The position numbers and the translations under genes were made by a program. 64,000 bases of DNA from Oxytricha trifallax (taxonomy: Eukaryota > Ciliophora > Spirotrichea > Sporadotrichida > Oxytrichidae): the NCBI GenBank assembly GCA_000711775.1, contig ARYC01000679.1, positions 40,911-104,910 on the forward strand, given 5' to 3'. Every line of letters starts with the position of its first letter. Within the stretch, counting starts at the first letter, position 1. The notes beneath the pieces were generated by a model, which saw only the letters and a program-made list of their open reading frames with translations, was not told where the DNA came from and did not search any database. Shown piece by piece: positions 38,355 to 50,598 of this stretch.

Positions 38355-38614
38355 TAGTATAGCCACCAGGCTACGCCTAACCACAAGTTTAAATGCACGT
38401 AGTCATGGGAGGAGGTATGCAATCAGGCATGTAAGCCAACATCGCTCGCCTCCCTCACAAATATCTGAACTTAAACTGCCACAAATGTCATGGTTCAGGT
38501 TGGAACGCATGCAAGGGCAAATATTGCTACAAATGTATCTGCAAGAAATGCAATGGAACTGGCTATAAAGCTAAAAATGGAAAGATGTGCAAGAAAATGA
38601 AGCTTAAACATTGA
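38355..38614 (+). CDS. Small Cys-rich protein with DnaJ-type CxxCxGxG repeats
   Basis: A block beginning after an acceptor-like TATAG reads PPGYAQPQVQMHVVMGGGMQ, then NIARLPHKYLNLNCHKCHGS, CKGKYCYKCICKKCNGTGYK and KMCKKMKLKH, ending at TGA 38612-38614. Two CxxCxGxG-like units (CHKCHGSGW and CKKCNGTGY) resemble half of the DnaJ zinc-finger domain. The PPGY start echoes the tails of the adjacent C2 genes. The 5' exon was not found, so the start could be the internal Met (38391) or lie upstream. A zinc-binding adaptor is possible; function unknown. Confidence 0.6.
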
Positions 38615-38890
38615 AGAGGAAAGGCTAGTTCATTGGAAATACTTTGAAAAAGAGTTAAATTGAAATAAAATTCAGAAATAAATAAGCAGCATCAATTTAA
38701 CTTTTAACTTAATTTGATCTTGAAAGAAAATTTTCTTATTTTTATAATCAGGCAAACTTGGTGCATTATATATTCTGAATTTCTTATAAAAAAATTTATG
38801 CTAAAGAATATTGTGAAATTATAAAATCTATAATTTAAAAGTAAGTTTATCAATTTTATTCTTTATGAACTTATCATTAATATCATTTTA

Positions 38891-39306
38891 TCAATTTAGG
38901 CTTTAATTGATGGCTTACTGATAAGAACTAGAAGAAGTTTGAGCTTATAATATCTTTGCCTACTTTGCTTTCTTAATAAATCTCTCATATTATACCATAA
39001 AGTCCCTGGATGTCTCGCTTTTCCCCTTGATACCACCTTTTCGCATTAGTTTTGGGTGTTCCAAACATAAAGCATCTATGCCTCCCTTCAAGATGTAAAA
39101 TATTTAAATTAATTAGAGAATGTTTTTAATTTTTCCTTTCGAATAATAAATTATAAGGTATACTTTGTGATTATATTATATAAGAGATATATTTGAGAAG
39201 GGAAAGTATTTTTATTATTTTTTTAAATAAAATATTTTTAGATGCAAACATGTGATAATGAGGCAGCTTCTTTAATTAAACTTTGAGCAAATACATGTCC
39301 ATACTA
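38891..39306 (-). CDS. Rhodanese-like domain, C-terminal fragment
   Basis: Two minus-strand blocks: 39306-39240 (YGHVFAQSLIKEAASLSHVC) and 39095-38891 (LKGGIDALCLEHPKLMRKGG, then a basic/Gln-rich tail to TGA). They join at pointer CATCT (minus strand; AGATG on plus at 39240-39244 and 39091-39095). The LKGG turn followed by a helix is the conserved end of rhodanese/Cdc25-type domains. The N-terminal half with the active-site loop was not found upstream (39310-39700 is AT-rich), so this is a partial gene, or one whose other segments lie elsewhere (scrambled). Start unknown. Confidence 0.55.
39096..39244. other. IES in rhodanese-like fragment (pointer AGATG)
   Basis: AGATG at 39091-39095 and 39240-39244; removing 149 bp joins SLSHVCI to LKGGIDAL in frame on the minus strand. 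Confidence 0.75.
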
Positions 39307-39719
39307 CTATAAATTCTTATATTAATTTTCATGTTTAAATCAAACGATGTAAATTAGATTCGATAGATATTTTATTCTAAAATTGTTCTTAAACAGAATT
39401 CATAACCAAATATATCATTGCAATGTAATGTATATCTCTGAAAAAATTCACCAAGTTAATATAAATAATTAGGTTTTTACGTAATTTTGAAAAAAAATAA
39501 TTTAAGTTTTATATTTTACACAATATAATTACATCTTATAAATATTGATAATGAAATTATGAGTTTAATAATTAATCAGTGGATTTAAATCATTTGAATT
39601 TTTTAATAGTAAATAATAATAATATATATCTTTAATATCTCTCTGTTATTCATTATGAAATTATAAGTAGTAGCTTATATTTTTATAATCTGATAGTGTG
39701 ATTTCTTTCAATATATCTT

Positions 39720-41541
39720 TCATCTGTATTGATATTGTTCTTATTACTGTTGATTGGTGAATTATTAATTAGTAGCGCCCATTAAATTATGTTTCACTTG
39801 ATTGGGGTCGAGGTTGTGTTGAGGTATGAATTGTTGCTTCTTAAAAATATGAAGAAGTTAATGCGTTTATTTCTAAGAAATGTTGGGTAATTTCCTTTTT
39901 AGATAGAAATTGGTAGAAATTTTAAAAATAAAAATACAAAAGATGGTTGCTGCACACCTCCTGCAAGTGGCTATTGTTAATATCCAGTAAAACCATAGCA
40001 ACAATAATTTAGAATATGGCTTATTTCAAGTGTATTATTATTCTTATTAACAGGTTAAAATGCTCTTTTTTAAATATATAAACCAGGTTATTGTATATGT
40101 GGTTAAAATTATTACTAGGTGCCTACCACGTAACCTGCTCCAACTCCAGCGGCCCCTGCCACTCCTAATTAACTAGCTGTGTATAGGGGGTGTTGCTGAC
40201 CTGTCAAAGACGAGGCTGTGCTCATGATACTAGGATTATACTACAATGGTGAGGAAAGTTAATGTGCTTGATCTGGACATTATTCATATATAATTTTAAC
40301 AAAAAATTGGCTTAGTTTTAAGAAATTTATTTAAACTAGATTTTTAACTTGTAATTTAAAAAGTAAATTTATAATAAAACTGAGAGCGATGAGTCAGGTG
40401 AGGAGATTACACTTGTTAGATGAATGGCTGTGAGGCTGGTTAATCTTGGAAAACAGGGATATTGCTCAAAAATCTGCTCTCAAGTCTAATAAATGTAAAT
40501 TTTTTAATTAAAATAGATAATTTAATGTATAATTGGCTTACAATATCTTTCCTGCCTGCTTATCTTTGAATTGAAGTGTAAACTATCAAGAATTTGAGAT
40601 TAAAATGATATATAACAAAGTAAAATTTATGAAATTATCAAAAAATTTTCTTACTACTTAATCTTGAAACCCTTTGGTTTGACAGAGGGAAGATACTTTA
40701 ACTAAAGCCATTCCAATCTATAAGTAAAAATTAAAGATTTAATATGATTGTTTCAAAAACTTAAAAAAATTCATGAATCGAAATTTAGGTTTGCTCATGA
40801 ATCAAATTAAAATGGGTATAAAAGGACTGGAATATTTATAAAAATTTAACTTACGAGGTCATCTTTCTAGATACTGTTTTCATCGTACACTTTAACCATT
40901 ACTTCATCATTCATGTTAATCACTGGGAAACTAAACATCTATAGTTTATGAGTATTATTGCTAAAGTAATATTTAAGCTTTATTTTAACCTAATGAATAG
41001 ATATAATAATTTGGAAATTAAATAATCGTTTTTTTTTTACTTTTTCTAGCAATAGCATGATAAAAGAGCAGCAATTAGAATTTGAAAATGATGACCAAGA
41101 TTTTAATAATTCAGGCATACCTGATCCCAGACAGGGTGCTTTCCAGCGTCTTTCTAAGTCGCAGTCTTGAATTGTTCGCCATTGTACTCCACATGAACAT
41201 ATGGATCCATTTTACTACAAGATATTCATTAATAAAGTTCAATTTAAATGAGAAATTTTTATCATAAACAAATTTGGTTATAACCATTTCTTGTTAAGTT
41301 CATTACATAGGAGACCAAAATGATCTTGTTACAAAAAGAGAGCAAAGGGGAAGAATAAGAGAAAAATCATAAAATTTTATGAGTAAGTATATTCAGTAAA
41401 GTCAATAAATTTTGACCCAAATTATCGTTCTTACCCAATGATTTCAGTGTCTCTGAAGAGCTCTGCTCTTACTATTCTCAGATCGAGCTGGCCAATTGAA
41501 TGTTAAGGAGGAGGTTGATTTTGCACTTTGTGTTCAAACAT
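39720..41541 (-). CDS. Single C2-domain protein (paralogue 2)
   Basis: Minus-strand exons: 41541-41435 (MFEHKVQNQPPPQHSIGQLD, RIVRAELFRDTEIIG), 41214-41121 (KMDPYVHVEYNGEQFKTATQ), about 40940-40856 (INMNDEVMVKVYDENS), about 40717-40655 (IGMALVKVSSLCQTKGFQD) and about 40585-40545 (FTLQFKDKQAGKIL). Tail exons run from 40490 to 39720 (LESRFLSNIPVF, TASSLTGQQHPLYTASQLGV, an Ala/Gly stretch and a Gln-rich end) with TGA at 39722-39720. Splice sites are GTAAG-type. The C2 fold and exon borders match the other paralogues; the tail differs. Confidence 0.8.
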
Positions 41542-42349
41542 TTCGAGAGTGTATAGGTTTAGCTTAAAGAATCAAATATAGAAATATCAAGATTTAATAA
41601 TATTGTAAAAATATAATGAATGCTAATTTTAAATGACAATCATTTAGATTAATACTATGTCAATTTGTTTTAAAACAAAGTAAAGCTTGTTACTTTTTAT
41701 ATCTATATGATAAAAAATAAGTTATTAAAAATGATTCTTAAATTGTGCATGACTGAATCTGTAAGATAAATTATTCAAACCAATTTTTAGTTTATTTTCT
41801 TCATTAGTACTTATTGATTTACTTTTGAAAGTTATATTTTAAATAAAAATACGGAATTCCTACAATTTACTTATATTATTTCAAATTTTTTATTTTAAAC
41901 TCTTGCAATATTATAGTAATGAAATAATGCAGTTGCACTATAAATAGGCATTAGTAAATTTAAACGTATTTTTAGTATCTCTCATTGAATCATTAATTTT
42001 TCTCTTGTCTATGAAGAAATATTGTTAATATGATACAATTAAGTCATTTAAATTTTGATTAAGAAATTTAAATAATTAAACTTTGATTCTTGATTATAGT
42101 TAATCTTAAAATCCTTAATTTGTTATTTTTTGTTTAAATTTTATTTGTAAATTTCATAGGTTTACTCATTATTTGTTTTTGTCATATATTGGTAGAATAT
42201 TCTGTTTGCTATTGTTATAATCAAATAAATGTGTAGGAAGTATGTCCTGGTGTGATATAAGTCGTGTTGCAGCTGCTATGACCCATGTTGTGAAAAACAT
42301 TAATTATTATATGAGTGATTATTATGGATCTGAAAATCCATTTTAAATC

Positions 42350-43279
42350 TCAAAAATAGTATTGTAGGAATACATTCGATTTGGGAAAATAAATTAAAAT
42401 TAAATTAATTAAATATTAAAATCATGGCAGTTATCAAAACCAAAGTGACTTAAAATTCAAAAATAAATGGATTCTACGGTAGATCCCGCAATTTTAGCTG
42501 GACTTTATTATTGGCAATATTCCTGAATCATCCCAGGAAGCGAGATATTTTGATTTTGAGCTAACTCCCAAAAATAGTATAATGGGTTTTTCTCGCTTGG
42601 GCGATGAGATAAATTCATTATAGCAATAACAACCACCGTCTCATTTTTAATGCGCTATCCAGAGAGTATAATATTGTCATGGTTTGCAGACATTTTCCAA
42701 AAACATAACTGAAGGTAATTAATATTTAATTAATTTTAATTTTAATTAATTTTCCCAAATCGAATGTATTCCTACAATATAATTTGTGAAGCTTATTTCT
42801 CAAAGAATCCCTAGTTCTCATTCTATTGTCGAAATATATAGTAGGTTGTTCAATTATAGTAGGTTGATCGAGGCAGCCTGCTCGATAGTGATTTGTTTGA
42901 TAGACTTCTCTCACTACCCTAGGCCCTTGGAATTCAAGAGGCAAACCGTCTATCAAGGCAGTTGTATAAGAATTGATTAGTAAAAAAATATTTAAATTGT
43001 TTTAAAGTTACAATTAAACTAATAAGCATATTAAGCTATGAATTGCAATACCAGTTCCAGGCAAAACATATAATTAAAAAATTTCCATAAAAATCTATAG
43101 TGCAATTAATTATAGGTCTCATGAAACCCTGGAGAAATTGTTTATACTAAGCCTGGTGAGATGGTCTCTACTATTGAAGGTTCATAGTCAGTGTAGACAT
43201 CTGTGGTAGTCACAGTCTTTCTAGAAGTCGTAGCTGGTATCAAAGTGGAAGTGGGAACAAAATGTTATTGAATGTACAT
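42350..43279 (-). CDS. Small protein of unknown function, interrupted by a TA-flanked element
   Basis: Start at 43279 (MYIQQHFVPTSTLIPATTSR, a Thr-rich segment, then VETISPGLVQTISPGFHETY). A second block at about 42970-42778 reads TALIDGLPLEFQGPRVVREV and ends RDSLRNKLHKL. The element at 42362-42777 sits at the very end of this block. If it is excised leaving one TA, the frame reads HKLYYF and stops at TGA 42352-42350, a natural C-terminus. The gap at about 43080-42990 is probably an IES or intron. No family recognised; the repeated ETISPG units suggest a short-repeat structural or secreted protein. Confidence 0.6.
42362..42777. mobile_element. TA-flanked inverted-repeat element (MITE-like), copy 1
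   Basis: 416 bp with terminal inverted repeats of nearly 60 bp beginning TTGTAGGAATACATTCGA and ending in its complement. Both sides carry TA (42360-42361 and 42778-42779), the target duplication of Tc1/mariner-type elements. The interior has no convincing long ORF. It belongs to the same family as the element at 52493-52929. Confidence 0.85.
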
Positions 43280-43289
43280 TGTAAATATA

Positions 43290-44430
43290 AACTTTAAAAC
43301 TATAAAGAGGAATCAAATTTATTTATTTATAATTATAGAGAAGTTTTGAATCCTTAACTTATACTAGTTTAACTTTTCTAATAATTTAGTGATGGAAGGA
43401 TAATTTAAATTAAATGGTTAAATTCTTAAATCCTATTGATATTCTGATTTATAAAAAGTAATCGAATTTTTTTCAATTAATAATTTGAGACTTACGATTA
43501 ATTTAATTTGAATTTTCTCATTTCTTATAAATATTCAAAATTACTAATCCCAAAGAAAATTTTAAATATTTGTATCTTGATTAATGATAATTTAAATTGA
43601 ATTAAGAATATATATTTGGACAGTCCATTTAATAATTATTTACTCTAATTAATTTTTAATAAAAATTTTATAAGTATAATATTCCTTAAATAAGCATTTG
43701 ATTATCTAAAAAGTGCGATAGTTGGTTCAATTCAAATTTTTGATTGTTTTATTATTATCATTTTTTTAGATAAGGAATATAAAACCTTAAATTATTAATA
43801 CATTGTTATTTTTCATAAATTTTATCATGAAAATAAATAAATGTGCAATATTTATTTTTAATGTTTATGAATTTCATCAAAACAGTATTTCATAATCCAA
43901 ATACAGCATTATTTTTTATTTTCAATAAATATTTAATCTTATAAAAATCGTTGTTTATTATATTTATTGAAATAATCAAGATATTATTTTTTAATTATTT
44001 AATTAATTAAAAATTCTTGTTGAATATTTTCATGAATCAAATAGCTTTATTTTTAGTAAAAACTATAAATAAATTAAGGAATCTAACAATTAAAAAAGTT
44101 TATATTTAATCTAACAAATTCATGTGAGAAATATTACTAAAAATATAATTTTACTTCATTCAGTTGTTTTTGAGAAAAATAATTTGAATAAAAAAACATA
44201 GGCAAAAATCAATATATAATAATTAAGATAATTTCATATTTATTTCTATATATAAGATTTACTATTTTTAGAGAAGAATAATTTTTAATAGTAAATTCAA
44301 TTTCAATATTTTAATTTTTTGTTTATCAAACTTATATATAACCTCTTATCTCAATTTTTATATTACATTAATTCACAAAAACATTTGTCAAAAAATTTCT
44401 CTTTTTAATAATAATACAATTTAAATTTTA
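43290..44430. other. AT-rich spacer between divergent genes
   Basis: About 1.1 kb of extremely AT-rich sequence between the small minus-strand gene and the first plus-strand C2 gene. No coding block, RNA-like structure or repeat was noticed. It may contain both promoters and macronuclear chromosome ends. Confidence 0.4.
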
Positions 44431-44438
44431 CTATTACT

Positions 44439-46275
44439 ATGAGCTACTACCCTTAACCTTATTATTGTAAATGTAAAATTTAATATAAATGCGATATTTT
44501 ATATATCTTATTAAAAATCAGTTATAATTAACTTTATATCTTTAATTCAAAAGTTTATAAGTAGTTTAAACAATACCAACCACCATCCGGCCCTATGCCA
44601 GGTTACAATGTACCTTATACATCAGGTGCCCCAATTATGGGCGGCATGCCTCAGTAAGGCGAGTTGAGGATCAAAGTCGTGCAAGCCAATATGTACCGTG
44701 ACACCGATTGGCTCAAGTAATTTTGTCTTGCTTAAACCTTTAAAATATTTTGAAATTTAGTTATAAAAATATATTAATTAAAAATAATGATTTAATAAGT
44801 ACACAGGAAAATGGATCCTTATGTTGTCATGGAATTTCACGGGCATTAATTCAGAACGAGAATCCTTAAAAATGCAGGAAAGCACCCTATCTGGAATGAG
44901 GTAATGTCTCTAATAAAAATAAATCTAAAATCAAAGAACTCTTTCAATAAAAATGCACTAATACACTTTTTACTTGAATAAATCAATATAAAACCCTATT
45001 ATTGAAAATACTCAAATAATTTGCTTTTAGATTATAAATTATTATGACTAGTCAAATTAATTAATTAATTAATTATAGAGTGTTTAAAATATACAAATTA
45101 AAACTTTCTGGGTGAAAATTTTAACTCTTCTTAATTTTCTTTTTGAATAATAGTGAGGCAAAAAGAATTCATTGTTGCTAATTTCAAATTTTTACCAAAA
45201 AATAAAAAGATTTTTATCTCCATACAAGTAGTCTGTATATTTTTATATTAAAAAAATACAGTCGTATATTAATCGAGGAGTTTAGGAATTTACAATTCAC
45301 GTGAGTTCAATGAATGATGAAATCCGATTGAAAGTCATGGATCAGGATTTTGGTCCAGACGACGTAGTAAGTTATATTGAAATTTTTCAATTTTTGATTT
45401 GGTGTTAATTACTTAGAGTAAAATTTAATTATTTAATTTCTGATCAAACCTATTTAAATTAAATTTTATTGATTCTTAAAATATATATCAAATTTTACAG
45501 GTTGGAGTTGCAAATATCAAGGTGTCATCCCTCTGCTTTAACAATGGCGTGAAAGATTGGGTAAATTATAATTATATTATTATTTTGTTGTTTCTTTCTA
45601 TATTTAAACATTTATTAGTTCACACTCGATTACAAACGCAAATAAGCAGGCCAGATTTTGTAAGTATAAATTAAGGCAAATTTTATATCTTATTATTTTG
45701 AAGTAAAATAGTTCTAATTTACTTTCCAATTAGACTTGAATCAAGATTCTTTCCCACTAATGTACCTTATCAAGGAGCAATATAAAATAATAATGAATTT
45801 GAAATTATTAATAAACTAGAAATCTATTCGCATGAAAAATCGAAAATTTCATATTTATTATTGAAAGCACAATTAATTTTGAATGTTTGGTGCAGCAGGC
45901 TATCATTCATTAGAATATGAACTTTACTATACAATATATAATATTAAGGGATATTCCATAAATAAATACATATAATAACACGTACCCCCTCCTATGAATG
46001 TTTAGCCTCAGCCCTACAGTAGTTACTAAATGCACCCTCCTCCAACTTCAAACATGCAATACCAGCAACCTGTAGGTTTCAAAGATGCCCTTAGAAATGC
46101 AACTTACAATTTAAATAAATTTTGCTATCATTTTTTAAAAATCTAATGATTATATTATTTTTATGAATATTCTTGGAATTAATGTATATATATAACCAAT
46201 TTAGACTAAGCATTTGGTGGAAGCAGCTACCCTCCTCCTAATTATTATCCTCAAGGACAACCTCACTAGTAATAA
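44439..46275 (+). CDS. Single C2-domain protein (paralogue 3)
   Basis: Exon 1 at 44439 (MSYYPQPYY) is followed by about 44567-44716 (PPSGPMPGYNVPYTSGAPIM, then ELRIKVVQANMYRDTDWL), 44807-44900 (KMDPYVVMEFHGHQFRTRIL), 45286-45366 (FTIHVSSMNDEIRLKVMDQD), 45501-45560 (VGVANIKVSSLCFNNGVKDW), 45619-45659 (FTLDYKRKQAGQIL), 45734-45784 (LESRFFPTNVPYQGAIQ) and tail exons at about 45983-46075 and 46213-46270 (GGSSYPPPNYYPQGQP). All internal borders are GT-AG. The C2 aspartates are present. Tyr/Pro-rich ends on both sides of the C2 suggest a scramblase-like or copine-like membrane-associated protein, but only one C2 is present. The stop was not fixed. Confidence 0.85.
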
Positions 46276-46279
46276 ACTT

Positions 46280-47080
46280 TATAATTCATAATTTTTATCA
46301 ATATAACACTCTTAATTTAGTTATTGATTGCGAAATTACTAGATCTCAATTTAATGAGTAAACAGGTAAAATATTAAACTACAGAGAGAAGAATATAATT
46401 AATATGTAAATCTAATGTGGAAATAAGTATGAATAACGAGTAAGATAAACAAATTATTAATAAAAAAAGAAAGTAATAAGATTTAATTTTACTTAATTTC
46501 CATTATCTCTTATAAAAAGTTATTTATTGCAAATTATAATAAAATAAAATTTATAATTATAAATTCTAAATGAAAACGATAAATGAAATACAAAAATAAT
46601 TGAAATTTACCATTTTTTATGATTTATTAATGTATCATTAATTTAAGCAATTTTTATCGATTAAATTTTTAAATTCATTTTGAGGAAAAAATTGATGTAG
46701 TCATTAGTAGTAAATAATTTAAAAATTATATTAGGGAATCTTAAGTTGATTTATTTTGATAAATATTTCAAGGATTATTGTTATAATATACATATTCTAA
46801 AATTAAGATTTTTAAATTCTAGTGGTTAATAAATTCAGAAAAAAATTTAGAGACAAAAAATTAAAAAGTTTATTCCAATTCTTATATTCAAAATTTTTAT
46901 AATAGAAAATATTATAAAATGTAGTTCTTGGTGAAATATCTATTATACTATTATTAATTACCCAGAGATAATATTCTAATATAGGATGTGTGTGGTTTAA
47001 TTAATTTTAGTATGCAGTAGCAAATTAATTTATAGAATTCAAATTCATTCTCATAAATTCAATATTGTAATTAAAATTTT
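46280..47080. other. AT-rich spacer between C2 paralogues
   Basis: No coding character. A short segment near 46695-46750 (with the run attatattagggaatctta) recurs upstream of paralogue 5 at about 53120-53150, so it is a duplicated upstream flank and possible shared promoter DNA of these two neighbouring copies. Confidence 0.45.
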
Positions 47081-47088
47081 TAAAAACT

Positions 47089-50000
47089 ATGAGCTACTAC
47101 TATTCTCAAGCTTATTATTTCTAAATAAGCTTATTTATTAATTTCTTAATTAAATAAAAAAATCATTTTAAATAATTGATATGAGGTCTCTTTAGCTATA
47201 TTAATATCTTATCATGGAAATGATTAGAAGATCTAATTTCAGAGTGTTTAGATTGTTAACTACTTTTAATAGTTCAAGGCTTAAAATTTTGCTGGTTACT
47301 TTTTCAATAATTATTAATATGTAATGAAATCATACAAGGTAACTCAAAGCTAATCATTTATTCATAAAAAAATTTATACACTAAACTAAAATGTAACTGT
47401 GTAATATTTACCACAACCTATACCAGCAGTTTATGCTATTTAATATCCAAATGCTCCTCATGAGATGGAAGGCTAACCACAGTATGGCGAGTTGCGGATC
47501 AAAGTTGTAGAAGCCAATCTCTTCCGAAACACAGATTGGTTCACGTAAATTTCCATTCCTTAAACCATTCTTTAATTAGAAATTTCATATTAAATTTCAA
47601 ACTAAGTTTAAATAATTACATAGAAAAATGGACCCATATGTTATCTTGGAGTTTCAAGGAAATAAATTGAAGGGGGGTCTAAGCTGGTGCAAATTTATTT
47701 TCGAAATCCTAAGTCGGTGCAAAATTTTTATTCACAAAAACGTCAAAATCCTAAGTCAGTGCAAGATCAATTTTTTACACTAATGACCTATCTGATTATC
47801 CTACCCCCCCCATAAAATGTATTATAATTAATTAAAATTTACTTCTCATCTTCTGGATCGGACTCCTTCATGACATCTCGATTATTTGACACTAATATTT
47901 TTCATAAAAAAATTACATATTATTATTACAAACTTATTTTATCAATGGGAAAGATATTTGAAATAAGTAAAATAATAATAAATATATTCATAATAGAATC
48001 TAATTATTCAATTAAAAACGATAATTGGAAATTAAGAAACATCATTTTTACTGGCTGGCTTGATTCATTGCCTTTATGAAATACAGAAATCAGGATGCAT
48101 ATTTTATTTTATTCTAGATTTCATTAATTTAAGCCAGTAAAAATGATGTTTCTTAATTTCCAATTATCGTTTTTAATTGAATAATTAGATTCTATTATGA
48201 ATATATTTATTATTTTTTTACTTATTTCAAATATCTTTCCCATTAAAAAAATAAGTTTGTAATAATAATATGTAATTTTTAAGAAAAATATTAGTGTCAA
48301 ATAATCGAGATGTCATGAAGGAGTCCGATCCAGAAGATGAGAAGTAAATTTGAATAAATTATGATACATTTATGGGGGGTAGGATGATCAGATAGGTCAA
48401 TAGTGTCAAAAATTGATCTTGCGCTGACATAGGACTTTGACGTTTTTGTGAATAAAAATTTGCACCGACTTAGGATTTCAAAAATATTTTGCACCAGCTT
48501 AGACTCCCCATAAATTCAAAACAAGAATCCTCAAGCATGCTGGGAAGCACCCTATATGGAATGAGGTAAATTATTTTTCAGATAAAGTTTAAATACATAA
48601 TACTTTCTTCAGATTTATCAATAAAATCTTAACTTAACTCGCTATAGGAGTTTACTATTCATGTGAATTCAATGAATGATGAAATTCGGTTGATCGTTAA
48701 GGATAAGGATTTTGCTCGACCAGATGATGTAGTAAGTTTTATATTTTTATTCTATTATTTTAATATTTTAATTCCTGAAATTATTCATAAATTTAATTTA
48801 ATTCATGATTGTTATCTAGTCTATGAATTTTCTAATAACTTTATAAATCTTTGTTAAATTTAAATTACTTATAGGTAGGATCTTCAAATATTAAAGTTTA
48901 AATACCAAAATATTTACTTATCCAATTCGGTATTAGCAATTTAATACTGCTAATCTTTATTTAATTTTTTTATTCATCCTTTTTATTTATTGATTTTTTA
49001 TCACTTAAATGATCTATAATAAATTAATAAACATTTAATATTTTTTTTTAAAATGTTTAGCTAATATCTCTCAATTGAAGGGTTTAATGATTAAACTTTT
49101 AAACTTAGTATACTTTATTTTTGAATTTTATAACTAAAAATGAATATTTTTAAAGTATAAATTTATATTTTTTATGATCATAAGATTTTGGTTTAAAGTA
49201 AAGTATTTATTAAGTGTTTTTTAAAAATGAATCTAATAGCACTTATATTATTAAGTTTACAATGTATGCTAAAGTTTTTAATCATAATGATATTATCCAA
49301 ATTTTTAACAGATTAACTACCCTAATGATTTTTAAGCTAAAGTAAAATTTATAACTAAATTTTAATTTTACTATAATTTATTCAAATATAATTCCATATT
49401 GAAGTTTGTTACAGATTTTTAATTTTTACTTTTCCTATTTGTAAATTTACTTAATGAATATTATAGAGGATTTGAGGTTTTAAGTGTCATCGCTTTGCTT
49501 TAACAATGGAATTAAAGATTGGGTAAATAGACATTTTCTCTTTATTTACATTTTTATATTTGAATTAGTTCACACTTGATTACAAACGAAAAGTAGCTGG
49601 ATAGATTTTGTAAGTTTTTAAGTCAAATTATTATAATAATGTGAAAATATCATGACATTTTTGATAGGCTTGAATCAAGATTCTACCCTGCTAATGCGAT
49701 ATAATAGGGAGCAATTAAATAATCAAAAGATTTATACATAAAACAAAGTTATTTATAGATTTTCCTTAATATATGTAAATATGAAATTTAGCAACAGCCT
49801 ATCAATCATTAAAATAAGGTATACTCTTATTTTTATTTTTAAAAAATATAAAACTAAATAAATTTCTTTTTTTTTAAATAAGCTCCAGCACTAATGATTA
49901 TTGAATAGCCTCATGAATTTAACAGTCACTAATTGTCTCATTTGAATCCCTAACATTAGTCTCACTATGAAGAATCTTTCCACAAAGAAACTATGATTTA

Positions 50001-50598
50001 TCCATCTAACAGTTTAAACATTTAATATTAATTGTCATATAAAATTATTTCATTATCAAAATTCGAAAGGTTTTGCTAAAATTAGAATTTAATAATTAAT
50101 AAATAAAAGTTTATTCTTTGGCAGTGTGTCCCCTCCATTTTTATAACCTACCATTACATCACTACCACATCAGTAAATATTAAAATGCTTCTATTAATTA
50201 ACATTTTATGTTTAGCTTTTGATTGAGAATTAGCATGTTCTAAATTTTATTATGAAAGATTTTATAAAGCTAAGAGAGAAAGATAAAAATAATATTTAAA
50301 GTTAAATGATTATAGAACTGTAAGTGTAATATTCAAATATTAGAATTCAATAATAATTTTTAAATACAAATTTATTTATAATTGCTAAAAAATGTCAATT
50401 GTTAAAGCAAGATAGTCTAATTTTATATTTCAGCTTTTCAACTCATTCTAAGTGACTAAAAGCTATAACCAGCATCAGTACATACAATAAAACAACTACT
50501 AACATCTACATTAACAGCATTTATAAGATTAGAACTAATTAGACTCTAAACTCTTTTTTAGTCTGGAACATTTGCTTGATAGACCATAAAAATTATGA
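47089..50598 (+). CDS. Single C2-domain protein (paralogue 4), with large insertions
   Basis: MSYYYSQAYYFQ at 47089 is followed by 47416-47542 (IPAVYAIQYPNAPHEMEGQP, GELRIKVVEANLFRNTDW), 47622-47668 (KMDPYVILEFQGNK) cut by the 841 bp foldback element, then 48510-48565 (KTRILKHAGKHPIWNE), 48648-48731 (FTIHVNSMNDEIRLIVKDKD), about 48875-48897 (VGSSNIKV), an IES, 49482-49523 (SSLCFNNGIKDW), about 49570-49607 (FTLDYKRKVAG) and 49670-49715 (LESRFYPANAI). Tail blocks lie at about 49883-50010, 50125-50172 and 50445-50598 (a Gln/His/Tyr-rich end, TGA 50596-50598). The duplicated segments align base by base with paralogue 5, which lacks the foldback insert. It appears intact if the inserts are removed during development. 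Confidence 0.8.
47669..48509. mobile_element. 841 bp foldback element inserted in a C2 exon
   Basis: Two arms of about 380 bp (about 47675-48058 and 48130-48509) are near-perfect inverted repeats around a short centre; each arm contains the motifs taagtcggtgcaaa-like and ggggggtctaagctggtg. The flanks are direct repeats ATAAATT (47662-47668 and 48510-48516). Paralogue 5 at about 56100-56115 has one ATAAATT and no insert, so the insertion is directly demonstrated. Excision leaving one ATAAATT restores the frame GNKFKTRIL. No transposase is seen; a non-autonomous element behaving as an IES. Confidence 0.9.
48898..49485. other. Long IES in C2 paralogue 4 (pointer AAGT)
   Basis: AAGT at 48894-48897 and 49482-49485; removing 588 bp joins SSNIKV to SSLCFNNGIKDW in frame, exactly as the intact paralogue 3 exon (45501-45560) reads. 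The interval is AT-rich and has no GT-AG boundary there. Confidence 0.75.

Noticed and set aside
47870..48494. Short ORFs on both strands within the foldback element
   Set aside because: They are mirror images in the two inverted arms, with no family resemblance; no evidence for coding.
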